A stretch of 64,000 nucleotides of DNA from assembly GCA_024699855.1 (NCBI GenBank), contig JAMPIQ010000002.1, positions 4,898,001-4,962,000 on the forward strand. Reading direction: 5' to 3'. Source of the stretch: Aphelenchoides besseyi. Lineage: Eukaryota; Nematoda; Chromadorea; Rhabditida; Aphelenchoididae. The translations under genes were made by a program, and so were the position numbers. The stretch's first letter is position 1. Each line of letters opens with the position of its first letter. The notes beneath the pieces were generated by a model. It saw nothing but the letters and a program-made list of their open reading frames with translations. It had not been told where the DNA came from and searched no databases. Of this stretch, positions 37,763 to 50,822 are shown piece after piece.

Positions 37763-39000
37763 ATGCGGATTTTGATTTCTTTTCTTCTGCTCTTTACCGC
37801 AACGTCGGTAGTCGCCAACTCAAACACTTTCTGGATTTCAATTAACGTCCGAGAGCTCACTTATCAGCCTGAATGTATAACCGACAGAAACTGCGATGCC
37901 ATGACTCTTTCTCTTCTTCTCGACTCCAACAGCGACGAAGGAACAATCCAATCGTCGTGGAAAATGGAAGATGTGATGGAGAAGGTAAGAAAAAAGACCG
38001 CTTAAAACAAGTGATCTTGCTATTAGCCTCTAAATTCGCAAATGACTGTCACTTGGCACAACGCTCGTCTAACCAATATTACTCTCAAGACTTTGTTGAC
38101 CGCAAAAGACGTTCTTTTCGACGTTCAACGTCCTTGCGATCAATCGGCGGCTCCTTTGCATATTTTTGCTCCAATAATGAAAGTAAGCAGTAGAAACGGA
38201 TTGGAAACAAACCTAATTTCTATTCCAGGCAAGTCCATACAACGCGCCAAATGGATTACATAAATCGGTTCAGCCAAATGATTTCCGGGTATTGGGATTG
38301 GTCGGCAAGTGTTTCAATGTGATTGTGGACATTCGACTGTTCACTGAACGTTGTCCGTGGTGTGAAGTACTTCAATCTGATAATACAAATCAAAACAATC
38401 AGATTGTAAGTCAAAAACCAGATGTTTGATTATGAGTGAGTTGTTTTCAGTCGTTTTCGGCGTTATCGTTACGACAACTCCTTGAATCGCCAGTGATTGT
38501 TGGAGCAATTTTCGGACTTTTGTTACTTTTACTATCAGGACTAACCATCTACATTGTAATACTAAGACGTGCAAAGCAAGGTACAAAGTTTGTCAATCAG
38601 TACTCAAGTAGCAATGGATATCCGGGAATAACCTTCGGACGTAATTCTACAGTTAGCAGCATTCCGATGCCCCCAATGTTACGTCCACCGATGCCAACAG
38701 CTGATTTCAACCCTCACTATGGTGGAGCAATGAAATCTGATCAGTAAGCAACAGCTTTTTTTAAAATAGAAAACAAACTTTAGGACTCCGTATTACGAAA
38801 CTCTCGACAACATTCAAAATGTGGTTGTTTCAAGAGTACCGGTAACTACGAAGCACGATAACTACGATTCAGCCTTTGATCAATCCTGTGGAAACTCGTC
38901 TCCCAACAGCTCATTTACAACTCAACACCAAAACTCTTCGGACAGCGGCCGCTCTTCACCGCATCTCATTCAAAGTTATCCAAAAGCTGAATACGTTTAA
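37763..39000 (+). CDS. type I membrane (receptor-like) protein, unknown function
   Basis: MRILISFLLLFTATSVVAN is a clear signal peptide. The ectodomain of about 160 residues has six or seven cysteines (ECITDRNC, QRPCDQ, VGKCFNV, ERCPWCEV) and potential N-glycosylation sites, with no family I can name. One transmembrane helix follows (VGAIFGLLLLLLSGLTIYIV). The cytoplasmic tail is rich in Ser, Pro, Asn and Tyr, with PYYETLDN and PHYGG tyrosines, and ends KAEYV, which could be a PDZ ligand. Six exons are joined by consensus introns of 40-55 nt. The layout suggests a cell-surface receptor or adhesion protein. Confidence 0.7.
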
Positions 39001-39114
39001 ATGACAAGCTTTTTGTTTCGAAGAAAACCGGTGTTTAAAACTCAGTGTGTAGTATACGGGTAAACATGCCGCCAGCCCATCGTCTCCCTCCCCACAATTT
39101 TTATAATACTAACT

Positions 39115-39506
39115 TTAAGAAAAATAATCATAATTGAGAGAAGATGTGCGTTTAGAAGATGAATTGACTAAATCTACCTCAACTTTATTTGCTGTAAATA
39201 AAATTATCCGAGAACAATACATTTTTCGCTTTTGATATTGACTTAAATCCATAGAAGATCCCAGATGAGAGGCTATTTGCTTGTCAAATGCGGAATTGAG
39301 TAAAGTTGAAGGACGACTTTCATCGCGTTTTTCCAACGGAAGAAATGCTAAAATAGTATTTTTAAACCAAGTGAAAATTACATTAAAATACCTTTTCCGG
39401 TCACTCGCTGTTGATTTCCAGGTGGATCTGAGCGTGAGAGATTGTTGACAGCACGAACTTCTGATTTCTTTACCGAATCCACAGATTGTTGACGAGATGC
39501 GGCCAT
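39115..39506 (-). CDS. small unknown protein, two exons
   Basis: ATG at 39506 opens a Ser/Lys-rich exon (MAASRQQSVDSVKKSEVR ... QQRVTGK). A 44-49 nt AT-rich intron (donor GGTATTTT, acceptor TTTTAG) leads to a second exon (FLPLEKRDESRPSTLLNS ... SSLNYDYFS) ending at 39115. Spliced length is about 114 residues. The first exon has balanced, gene-like codon use. No domain is recognised. It lies just downstream of, and antisense to, the membrane-protein gene. Confidence 0.5.
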
Positions 39507-39762
39507 CGTTTGAGCTTGATTGATTATCGAAAACGGTGTTAAATAGAAAACTCCGATCTATTCCGAAGAAAAAATTCAAAAGCATGTAGAGAAAATATGA
39601 TAGAAGTGTTCGATCGAAGCAAGAATTGACTGCCTAGCAAGTTCACATCCTTCAACACCTCACTGAATTCTCCGGAACGACGGCAACAAACAGAAATGTC
39701 TAAAATAAAAAGTTATATAATTTAAAAAATCTCTTAATTACAAACCTTGAATGATCACGCTG

Positions 39763-40104
39763 TTAAACTTTGTTTCCAAACAATTTCTCGGCTGTTTTTG
39801 CTCCGGAACTTGTCAACGGTGCGCCAGAATCCACGATAAAGTAAACAACTGAATCTTTTGATTTTGGATGCGTTCGAACTTTGAGAGGGACCACAAGACG
39901 ATTGCCAACTCCGTTAAGAAGTCCAGGTATTACAAAATAAGATGTATTATAATTTATATTCCAATTACCGAAATTATGCGAGAGTCCGCGTTTGTACATT
40001 ACGAGAGGTGCTCTACTTTGAAGTGCATATGTTACGACCTTTTTACTTAATTTTTTGCAAAATCCGTCCGTAATGACACCATCTGGAGACAAATTAATCT
40101 CCAT
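39763..40104 (-). pseudogene. orphan retropepsin-like aspartic protease fragment
   Basis: A frame of 113 codons carries the clan AA (retropepsin-type) catalytic signature FIVDSGAPLTS near its C-terminal third, preceded by a beta-rich stretch (NRLVVPLKVRTHPKSKDS) as expected before the D-S-G motif. Only the first half of such a domain is encoded before the stop. No reverse transcriptase, integrase, RNase H or long terminal repeat is seen nearby. It may be an exon of a longer cellular gene, a domesticated retroelement protease or a remnant. The codon at the start of the frame is ATG, but an upstream exon is possible. Confidence 0.4.
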
Positions 40105-40371
40105 ATTTTCCGGATATATGTGGTTGGGGTAAATACAACGCTTGTTTATTTTAAAATGATAGCGTTAATACTTTTAGCACATCAGATCATGTGTTTATTT
40201 GACCGTCTCAAGAAATTTAAAGAGTTCGCCTTAATGACTCAAAGAAAAATCATTAGAAACAACGATGGCTTTGCGGCCTAATGTCCGCTTGAAGCCATTG
40301 AAAAAAACGGAAATTAAAATCAAAGTTTTCTTTCAACTTCTCTTTTAATGAATTACTTCAATTCTATCATT

Positions 40372-40582
40372 TTAAAATAAATTTTGCAAAAAATCAAGTA
40401 AAAATGATAATTCTGGGAAAATCCCGGGATATTCTGGGAAAGAGCCGTAACACATAGATAGCGGTTCCAATGCTTCTTCAGCATAATCTTCAAATGAAAC
40501 ATCCAATTTTCCCGATCCAATTGTTGCGCACGGAAGAGGAAGTACCATTTTGATTTGCTTGACTGCTAATGTCCGATTCATC
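40372..40582 (-). other. open frame upstream of the protease fragment, possible exon
   Basis: A minus-strand frame with first ATG near 40580 (MNRTLAVKQIKMVLPLP) and an acidic middle (DVSFEDYAEEALEPL) runs to a stop at 40372. It lies 5' of the retropepsin-like frame in the same AT-rich patch and could be an exon of the same gene or element. No domain is recognised. Confidence 0.2.
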
Positions 40583-40970
40583 AGACGTACGAACCCAAGC
40601 AAATTACGCACATTTGACACTTAACATATTTTATCCAACTTCAAACACTGCATTCTTAGCTCACACAGCACTAATTTACATTAAAACCAGTCACTTTTAC
40701 TTCAACAAATTCGACAAATAAAACTATAGAACCAAATAGCCCATCTTATACAGAATATCATTTAAAGTGACCAAACACTTCCAATTTATCACTCGGATAT
40801 ATTCGCCACAACTGAGAAAAGCGAGCAGTTTTTGCGTAAAGACTCAAAACTAAACAGACGCGCACTTGAGTGCTTGCGATAGGTAGGCGGCATATATACT
40901 CATATACTACTCGGAGAAGATCTCATTTTCAGGACTTTTATTTATGAATAAATACTTAAAGCCGATAAGA

Positions 40971-41880
40971 TCAAGCCAACTGACAGATGTTCAGAACGTT
41001 TTCGCGATCAAACCACGCAACTCCCGTGTGTATGAGTTCTTTGGCTGATGGTTTACACTAAAAATCTAACAAATTAATATAAAATCACGACTATTTGCGC
41101 ACCTTGTAAACTTGAAAGCCATCGTCTCCACAACGAAAATCGTATTCTTTCGTGTGCCAAATTTGACCCTTAGAGAAGTGGAAACGTTTGTCGTTTGGAT
41201 CGTCATTGCGAGTACCGTTGAAACATCCTAATGAAAATCATACACAAAATCCTATTAGTCTAACCTTGTCTTTCTATTCGAGCTCTTCGTTTATTTTGAT
41301 AAACGTAACAGAAATGTAAAGCGCCTTTGGCAGTCACGTACAATCCTTCACGCACCAAATCGCCAAACTCATCAACGCAACCCAACAGCTCATTCGAAAC
41401 ACAGGAAATGGCGAATCCTTCCCGTACGAATTGTTCTTCTCCAAACTCACATTCTTCAGCGACTTCGTCTTCCAGTTTCCCAAAAATTTTTGGTGCTCGA
41501 CCTCTCGGCTTTTGATCTTTGCAAGTGTAGTTGAAACATGAAATCAAACGCGTTATGATTGTTTTAGAATATCGCTAACCATCCTCTGAGAATCTTAGCG
41601 TTCCCAATGGAAAAGAAGTTCCTCTTGATGTGACACAATTGACAACCTTTAAAAAATATTTTTGTCTTAAAATGATCATTCACGTTACCTTAGCTTGACC
41701 ATCAATACAAGAAGTATTGAAATGAGATCGATAAAGAAAGAACTCTCCACTCTTGTACACTCGACCCTCAACCACACAATCTTTTCCACCAACCAATTCA
41801 CCATCAACTTCAACAAAGAGAACCAAGACTCCAACGAACAATAACACTTCCATTAGACAATTGCAGAATGCAGCAACCAT
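40971..41880 (-). CDS. secreted MIG-18-like (fibronectin type I-like) Cys-rich protein
   Basis: MIG-18-like proteins are secreted matrix factors; C. elegans MIG-18 works with the MIG-17 ADAMTS protease in cell migration. A hydrophobic signal segment (MEVLLFVGVLVLFVEVDG) is followed by Cys repeats of the family. Repeat one is GKDCVVEGRVYKSGEFFL to NTSC and VVNCVTSRGTSFPLG. The second repeat runs from AEECEFGEEQFVREGF to ISCVSNELLGCVDEFG and on to CYVYQNKRR. The third is FHFSKGQIWHTKEYDFRC to CKPSAKELIHTG. The product ends LNICQLA. Five exons have introns of 40-50 nt. The repeat spacing (C-x-x-G-x-x-Y-x-x-G-x-x-F ... C) supports the assignment; it is not necessarily the MIG-18 orthologue itself. 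Confidence 0.7.
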
Positions 41881-42015
41881 TTAATCAAACAGATTGGGCA
41901 CAAAGTTTATCGTTGAACATTTGAAATTGACCAGAAACTGGACTACAGAAACAAAAGAACACAAATAGTCGGCATCTCTAGTAAACAGATGAATTCAACA
42001 ACGACTAAATTAGAT

Positions 42016-43921
<1,906 letters not shown>

Positions 43922-44021
43922 CTGAACAACAAATGCGATTGACTTTCATTTCGTCAACAAATACGATTGGATAAGATACCCAGATAACGATAAGATTCAC
44001 ACATGAATTAAATTCAACGAT

Positions 44022-45655
44022 TTAATTTTTTAAAAGACGGGGATATGTGAAATTGAGCGGAATGGCACACTCGTTCAAGTTTGTGACTTCGGTAAGATCG
44101 CGATTGGCAATTTCGCGTGACCACTGACTTTCACCGTCGCAGATGATGAAACTTTGACGAGTAACCATCGCGATGTAGCGTCCAGATGGGCTCCAATCAC
44201 AATGAGCCAACTGCAAATTTGATGGTTGAACACTTCACAATCTACTTACAGCATCGTTCATATAGGCCTTGAAACTGAACCTCGGCTCGATAAAGTGCAC
44301 TTCGCGGTTGGAAATTGAACGTTTCTCTGAGAAGGATGGTCGATATTGCGTTTGTTTCCATGTGTCAACGCAAATTGGTTTGTCCTGAAAGTAATTGAAA
44401 TTTAATATGTGAAGAGCTCACCAACCTGCTTGTCCCAAATACCGATTCCGTCTCTCAGCGGTCCGACGAAATGGTCAGAAAACGGCGAATGAACGAAGTT
44501 CTGTTGGAAGGTACTGATAGAACCACCGCTGTAAAGACGAGTTGCATTCGTACAAGCGGAACGAAAGGCGTATTCTCGAAAAACTCCGTCTGTACAGCCG
44601 ACAACCAGATTAACTCGATCACGGTCCAAATTCATTGAGTAAGCACCTAGAAACTTTTGATTAAAACAAAAACCTATGACTCCAACAAACCAAAATTCGT
44701 TCGTTGGTATTTTTCAATCTTAAAAGTCTGTACCGGACTATAATGTTTGGTATATCGCATATCCCAAACGCGAACACCCCTTAATTTGTAAGATTGTTGT
44801 TTGCTATCATTTCATTGCTTACTTTTCGTTTGAAGTCGAAGTTGTAGCGAAAAAATGGTCATACAAATGACAAATGTCACTCAACTTCTCTGCTTGAACG
44901 GGCGATGGCATTTTGCGACTGCTCGATTTTGGTGTCGAACTTCTTGCGCGTTTTGGTGTTTTGATTTTGCGACTTGGTGTACCTGAAATACAAAAGTAAA
45001 ATGCATTGAAAATGTGATCAAAGCAAACCCGCTGGATTGATTGTGGATTTGAGCTTTACGTTGTTCGGATCGCGGATGTCGTAAGTTAACAACAAATCAT
45101 CTCGTGTTCCCATCACTATCAAATCTAAATTTCAGGATGCAAACAACTAGTTAACTGACTACTTACTTGGATTTTCATCACTCGGACAATAAACCGTTTG
45201 CACTGGTCCGCTTAGAACTGTGAGTACCTGACGGGTGTTCGTGTCGATTGTGTAAAAAAAGCCACCCAATGACATCAAGCCGATTTTGTTGTTTTGCAGA
45301 AACTTGATACTTGAAATTCCATGTCCACGGCTATCAGGTTCGATTCGTGTCGGTTGAGCAACATTCTCATCAGTGATTGAACCGTAGTAGTTCAAAAACT
45401 GTTTCACTTGGCCGTAGTAGAAAACGCCCTCATCAGTGCCCATGCCCAAAATTTCCTCATGTGGTGAGTACTTGTCGAATTGAAGCTTATCGCTATAGTC
45501 CTAGAAAATTTTAATCTTCGAAAAGCATCTACACAACTCACATGATTTGCCATAATTGGACCGCCATAACGTTTGATGAATGCGTCGGGAACCCTGAATG
45601 CCCGACGACGTCGTAGATCTCCGTAAATAATCTCCGTAAGTAACGATTTTTGCAT
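44022..45655 (-). CDS. WD40-repeat protein, CDT2/DTL-like
   Basis: CDT2 is the substrate receptor of CRL4 ubiquitin ligase that destroys CDT1 at PCNA-loaded DNA. MQKSLLTEIIYGDLRRRRAF opens the protein. Blades include FDKYSPHEEILGMGTDEGVF, LIVMGTRDDLLLTYDIRD and GVRVWDMRYTKHYSP. Between the last two is a basic insert (GTPSRKIKTPKRARSSTP), where CDT2 proteins also have a Lys-rich insert, and WDMRYTKHYSP aligns with WDLRKNYTAYRQ of DTL. Later blades include SMNLDRDRVNLVVGCTDG and AHCDWSPSGRYIAMV. WD repeats are diverged. No PIP box was seen. It could instead be another DCAF-type WD40 protein. Confidence 0.5.
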
Positions 45656-46047
45656 ATTAAACGAGTAGAAATAACAGGAAGGAAAGTGACAATGTTTGAT
45701 TGTGGAAAGCCACTTGATTTGAATTTCTTTTGCCCGCTTGAGTTCTGCTCGGGCGCAGATTGCCATTGATCTGCTCGCTGTGTGTTTTGTGGGAATTTGT
45801 GTTGTAATTTTGCGCATTTACATTGCAACATTAGCCTAGATAGTAATCTTATTTCAGCTTCCTGCTTCGCATGTCAACTTCGTTTCGAATGAAAAGAACG
45901 GAAAACTCAAAGAGCAAGAAACAAACCCGCAAAGGACATCGACTTCCGACTTTTGTTCAGTTGTTCATATTTGACTAAAATATTAAACCCGTGAATTGTC
46001 TACGTCGTCGCTTTTATCGCTTTTTGTTTGCTCTTTTCCAATTCGAA
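45656..46047. promoter_or_regulatory. divergent promoter region of CDT2-like and LAP-2 genes
   Basis: About 390 nt lie between head-to-head starts. No specific element was recognised. Confidence 0.45.
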
Positions 46048-48050
46048 ATGCGATTATTGAGCGGTGTAGATACTGATCAGTTTTGCGTGTTTCACAAAAT
46101 TCCAACGTGTTCACCATTCGTATTGCTTTCAGACGATTCGACCTTTGCTTTGAGTTTTGGTCTGAGAAATGGCAAGCAGATCGTGAGTTTGTATTCTTTC
46201 AATTTGCAATCACTGGAAAAGGATTTTAGAGCGTTGGTTGAAATCGTTTTATCTTCGGCTATTGCTGATCCCATCTACGATTCGGTTATTTTGATTGCTC
46301 ACGGATTGAAAGCCGTACGACAATGCGAAAAGCTGAAACACTTAGCCGATCATCTTCAAGACTACGCTCAGGTTGAATTTATATTCGAAGCTTTGTACAA
46401 GCTCATGTTTTAGGCTCATAAATCGTTTGAAACAGCACAACCAACGTTTGTCTTGCATCCAGAAGTTCCGTCAAAACGACTTTTCTATTGTGGTACCGGA
46501 TCGATAAGTGGCGATTTCGACACAGTGAAACGTTACTTGAAGGCGGGACAATCAGGAATCTCGGCGTAAGTTCAATCGTTTGTGTGTTAGGACAATTGAA
46601 ATTTAGAGCTTTGGCTGCTGGTTCTCGTTCTCCACTTCTTGCTGTTGTGCCGTCGGAACGATTCGAGAATGCCGAGATGATTGCAGCGATGGGCGTTTTG
46701 CATAACTTGTACGTGCCGCTAAACCTTCGTTTGGACGAGAAATCGTACAAACCAAAAGTCGATCGATTGGGTATCTTGAAATTGTCAAGCGAGAACAGCG
46801 GTCGTTTACTGCGTTCTTTGGATGCTCTTCAGTCGTCTTTCACTGTTTGTCGTGATATCGGAGATTCGGATCCACAACTCATGGCTCCACCCAAAGTTGC
46901 CAATTACATTCGAGAGCATTTCAAGGACTCGGCCATCAAAGTTCGTGTTGAATCGGATGTTGCTGAGATTCGCGACAACTATCCACTTTTGGCGGCCGTT
47001 AACCGCGCGGCCAACAACGTCGAAGAGCATAAAGTAAAACCGAAAAGTACAATGGATTAATGAGCAGAATGATTTTAGGCACGGGTCATTTGGTTGGAAT
47101 ACGAAAACAAAGAAGAAGGCAACTCGGATGTTGAATTCGAGACGTTGATGCTCGTCGGAAAAGGTGTCACCATTGACACTGGCGGAGTTGATGTCAAAGT
47201 TGGTGGTTCGATGGCGGGAATGTGTCGTGACAAATATGGCAGTGCAGTAGTTGCTGGCTTCTTTGATGCTCTCGATAAACTGAGACCGAAAAACGTTAAG
47301 GTGATCGGAGCAATGTGTATGGTTCGAAATTCAATTGGAAGCAATTCGTATACTTGCGATGAGATTATTACGGTACTCCCAATAATTTTCCTCAATTAAT
47401 CAATTGATATTTAGAGTCGAAGTGGAAAACGAATTTTGATTTGCAATACCGATGCTGAAGGGCGTCTTACAATGTTGGATCCGTTAACAAGTTGTCGTGA
47501 AAAAGCGCAAAATGAAGTCAATCCGCATTTGTATACGATTGCAACGTTGACTGGTCACGAAGTTTTGACCTACGGATTTCATCCTGCTGTAATGGACAAC
47601 GGACCTGCTCGAGCTGTTGATCACGCGCATCGTTTGCAATCCATTGGTGATGTACGAGGTTTATTGATTACGATTGTTCACTTAAAATTTTACAGGCGTA
47701 TGGTCAACCGGTTGAAATTACTCGTTGGCATATCGAAGACTTCGATTACAACGACGCTCCGATGCCTTCGGCAGACCTGAGACAAGGAGGAAATCGGGCA
47801 TCTGTTCAAACACTTCGCGGTCATCAAAGCCCAGGAGCATTTTTGATTCGTGGATCACGTCTTGATGAGCATGGAACGGAATCGAAAACTCCAATTAAAT
47901 GTAATGACTTCGATCTTGTTATTATACTAATTTGCATGTTTAGATTCTCACATGGATATTGGCAGTTGCATGGGCGAATATCCATGTGTTACGTTTCCGA
48001 ATCCTTTACTCGCTTTGGTTGCTTTCCACGTATTCCCGCGTTCCGAGTGA
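46048..48050 (+). CDS. lap-2: M17 leucyl aminopeptidase family protein (LAP-2/NPEPL1-like)
   Basis: These two-metal cytosolic aminopeptidases remove N-terminal residues from peptides. The start is taken at MRLLSGVDTDQF; the preceding in-frame sequence has no other ATG. The N-terminal half is the non-catalytic domain. The catalytic half contains GKGVTIDTGGVDVKVGG (metal-binding Lys and Asp), MCRDKYGSAVVAGFF, GAMCMVRNSIGSNSYTCDEI and the signature CNTDAEGRLTMLDPLT. HEVLTYGFHPAVMDNGPA and LRGHQSPGAFLIRGSRLDEHG complete it, ending FHVFPRSE. The CNTDAEGRL motif and the flanks closely resemble the C. elegans W07G4.4 (LAP-2) type. Seven or so introns of about 40 nt occur. Confidence 0.92.
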
Positions 48051-48116
48051 AATGGCAATTTTACACGATTGAAAGAGCACTTGGTCTCGGTTGTTATTCG
48101 CTAACCTGCTAACGGA

Positions 48117-48122
48117 AATAAA
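48117..48122 (+). terminator. AATAAA after LAP-2
   Basis: Canonical signal 66 nt past the LAP-2 stop and about 105 nt before the next ATG on the same strand. Confidence 0.45.
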
Positions 48123-48227
48123 GTTAAAGCTAGTAGTTGAAATTGTGTGTACAGTTGAAGCCGAGCATTTAAAAGAATTGATGCGTTAACAAATATTTCA
48201 AGTTTGTCCTAAAACCCTTCTTGATTT

Positions 48228-48908
48228 ATGGCTATGGATTCAAGACTAAATAAAACAACCGGCAACAAAGTCGATGACGAGTTCGAAGAAGCATCAGATG
48301 CCGAATCGATCAGTGACTTTAATTTAGGTAACTTGGCAAACATCTGATTTGTTTCAATCTTGTATTTAGATGAATTAAGTCGTAAAGTAGACGAGACTTT
48401 TAAGATCTTCGATCAACATGGAAACAACGCGGTGGAAGTCAACGACCTTGCGTGCCTTATACGATGTTTACGAATCAACGCAAAACAACGGTTCATAAAG
48501 GAAATCAGTTCACAGGTTTCTACAGTTTCCATCAACTTCTTTGATTCGTCGGCTTTCAGTTTGTAACTGTCGATACGCGTATAATTCCGTTGGATCAACT
48601 AAAACCGCGTTTAATCTCGTGTATGCAAGAAGAAAGTTTGAGACCAGTAAATGAGAAACAACTCGAGGCTGCGTTTCGTACAATCGAAGAGGGCGAAGAG
48701 TTGTTGACCAAGGATCGACTAGAGAAGTGTTTGACGACTCAAGTTAAGCCGCGATCGTTCGTACTAAACCGATTGACCTTTAGGCGAACACTTCCATCAG
48801 AATGAATGGAACGAGATGCTCAATCATTTGCCCATAAAGAAGAACGGCGAAGTCGATTGGAAAGCGTACATCCGTGATGTTAATTACATTTTCAATAAAA
48901 AGTTCTAA
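48228..48908 (+). CDS. EF-hand protein, EFCAB2/DRC8-like
   Basis: DRC8/EFCAB2 is a calmodulin-like subunit of the nexin-dynein regulatory complex of motile cilia. Spliced length is about 180 residues. The acidic start (MAMDSRLNKTTGNKVDDEF) leads to a helix-loop-helix FKIFDQHGNNAVEVNDLACLIRCL, which aligns with FEVFDHESNNTVDVREIGTIIRSL of EFCAB2. The second half (EKQLEAAFRTI, LLTKDRLEKCLT, GEHFHQNEWNEML, EVDWKAYIRDVNYIF) aligns in order with EFCAB2. Loop acidic residues are incomplete, so calcium binding is doubtful. Four short introns. A second in-frame ATG lies two codons downstream. A generic calmodulin-like identity is the alternative. Confidence 0.6.
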
Positions 48909-49127
48909 CTCTAAACAGTTGACTTTCCACGTTGTATAAAGCGTTTTATTGTTTAGAAATAAGTTGCCAATGAAAACTCGGCCAACAACAAAAACGCCTG
49001 AGAATAAAAATTCAGCGTCATGAGAAAGTTGAGATCGTCGAAAAGCGTAAAAATCACGTTGAAAGCGTAGCAGCAGAAGAGAGCTGCGGAAAGCGCATGA
49101 ACAACCCTAAGTAGTCGTTGACGAAAC

Positions 49128-50822
49128 TTATGCGATCATTGACGTAGTAGTCGAAGGACAAACAACTAAACTTATCAACTGAGAAAAAGGAATCCATTAA
49201 AATCTACCTGTGAGAATATAATCGGTAAGCAGGTGTGGAACTTGTGGATTGTTTTCGTTAATTGCTTCAAGAACTGAAGCAACAATTTGAATTACAGTTA
49301 ATTTGGTCCATAAACTCACTTTTAATCAACGATTCCAATGTGACAACACTGACAGTTCGTCTCGTTTCGTCGAATGGTATTGTTGCTGTTATGTATTGAG
49401 GCAATTGAGATATGTCTACGGCTTTCGAAATCCCTTTCTTTTTACGTTCGGCATAAAATTTGCGGCGTTGATCTTGAATGTTGACAAGTAAGGTGATGAA
49501 CTTGTTCTTGACTTCTTTCTCGTATTCTAACTCATCTCTTCGCGCTAATTCGGCCACCAGTTCGGAGTTGTGGTTCAAAATAAGCTGTTCCATCTCATTA
49601 CTTAACGCCAACAATTTGCTCTGCGGCAAAGCCGTCAGTTCTTCAGCGGACAAGCTAATGGCTTCGTAGTGTTTAAGCTTGAGTTCATTGTCCGCTTGTG
49701 ATGCAGTGAAAGGCGAACGCATCGACGAATACATACTATCAACACTTTCGACAGTTCGATCTGTTGTCATCGAACGTATCAGATCACAGGTCTAAAGTTC
49801 AATAGTTTATACGTGATATCAGCTATTTTTCTGTTCACCTGCATCATTTCGTCAATCTCTTCAATTACTTGATCAGCCGAAACGGGTGGTCCATCGGGAT
49901 CGAGTTGCACATGTTCGGAGATCATTTGATGCAAATCCATACTTTGTCTTAGATCTTCCTCGTCCATTCCATCCTCATTGAAATCGGCTCCTTCGTCCGG
50001 TAACTAAGAACGGAATATTTTGTTTATTTCAATGTTCTCTTACCCCTCTAGGAGTGTCTAATGACAAAGCTTCAAGTTGATTTCGTCGAATATGCGTTTT
50101 ATTGAAATCCAATGGCAAAATATTCCCATAGTTTCCAGTTAACGTCCACCAAACTCTACGCAAAGTTTTTAGCAATTAAGACCAATAAACTCACTGGCTT
50201 TCGGACATGATCTCTTCTTCCGAACGAACTTGTACAGGAGCCATGTTGTCCGTCTTTTCGGTCATATCGCCGAGTACTTTGTTAACGTTCTGATCGAAAT
50301 GTTCGACCAAATTTTCGAGTGAAACGGACAACGGCTCACCGAGTCCGCTTGAATTACCGGATGTGTGTCGTTGAGCAGATCTGAAAGTGTTTGTTGTTGT
50401 TATGAGTTTGAATGACCATTGAAAGTGAGTGCAATGATGAAGAGGTTTTTGAGTTGAAAAGTGCGCGCAAGCGATCGACAAAAAAAGAGCGCGAAACCCT
50501 CGATTGTAAGTTGCAAATGCGAAGAGTAATGAGCGGCGGTGTTCTGTCAACCGCCGAGCACGTGCGATTCGCAGTCGCTCTTTCGGGTGATTGATCGTGG
50601 GCCGGAAGTTTCGGTCGGAGTTTTTGATTTGAGTTGACAACAATCCGCGAACGACAATAAGTCGCTTTTTCTCAGATTACAGCTCGGAAAAAGAAAACCA
50701 ATAATCGCAACTTACTTTTCGTTTATAATCGGCAGTGAATCACGCGAATCAGCGTCTTCGTCCAAGTTGGCAAGTGGAGCGTCCGGAAGAGCAATATCGC
50801 TCATCTCATCCATTTTGCCCAT
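49128..50822 (-). CDS. unc-76: FEZ/UNC-76 axonal transport adaptor
   Basis: FEZ proteins link cargo to kinesin-1 and are needed for axon outgrowth and bundling. The acidic start is MGKMDEMSDIALPDAPLANL. SLENLVEHFDQNVNKVL, KTDNMAPVQVRSEEEIM and VWWTLTGNYGNILPLDF match the FEZ N-terminal region. ADQVIEEIDEMMQ, the coiled coil (LIHNHNSELVAELARRDE-like, read as ILNHNSELVAELARRDELEY) with EKEVKNKFITLLVNIQDQ, and ATIPFDETRRTVSVVTLESL follow. The last exon restores the conserved end VPHLLTDYILT and VVCPSTTTSMIA, stop at 49128; this needs an intron of about 50 nt after ILT. Upstream in-frame sequence before 50822 is possible 5' UTR. Confidence 0.88.
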
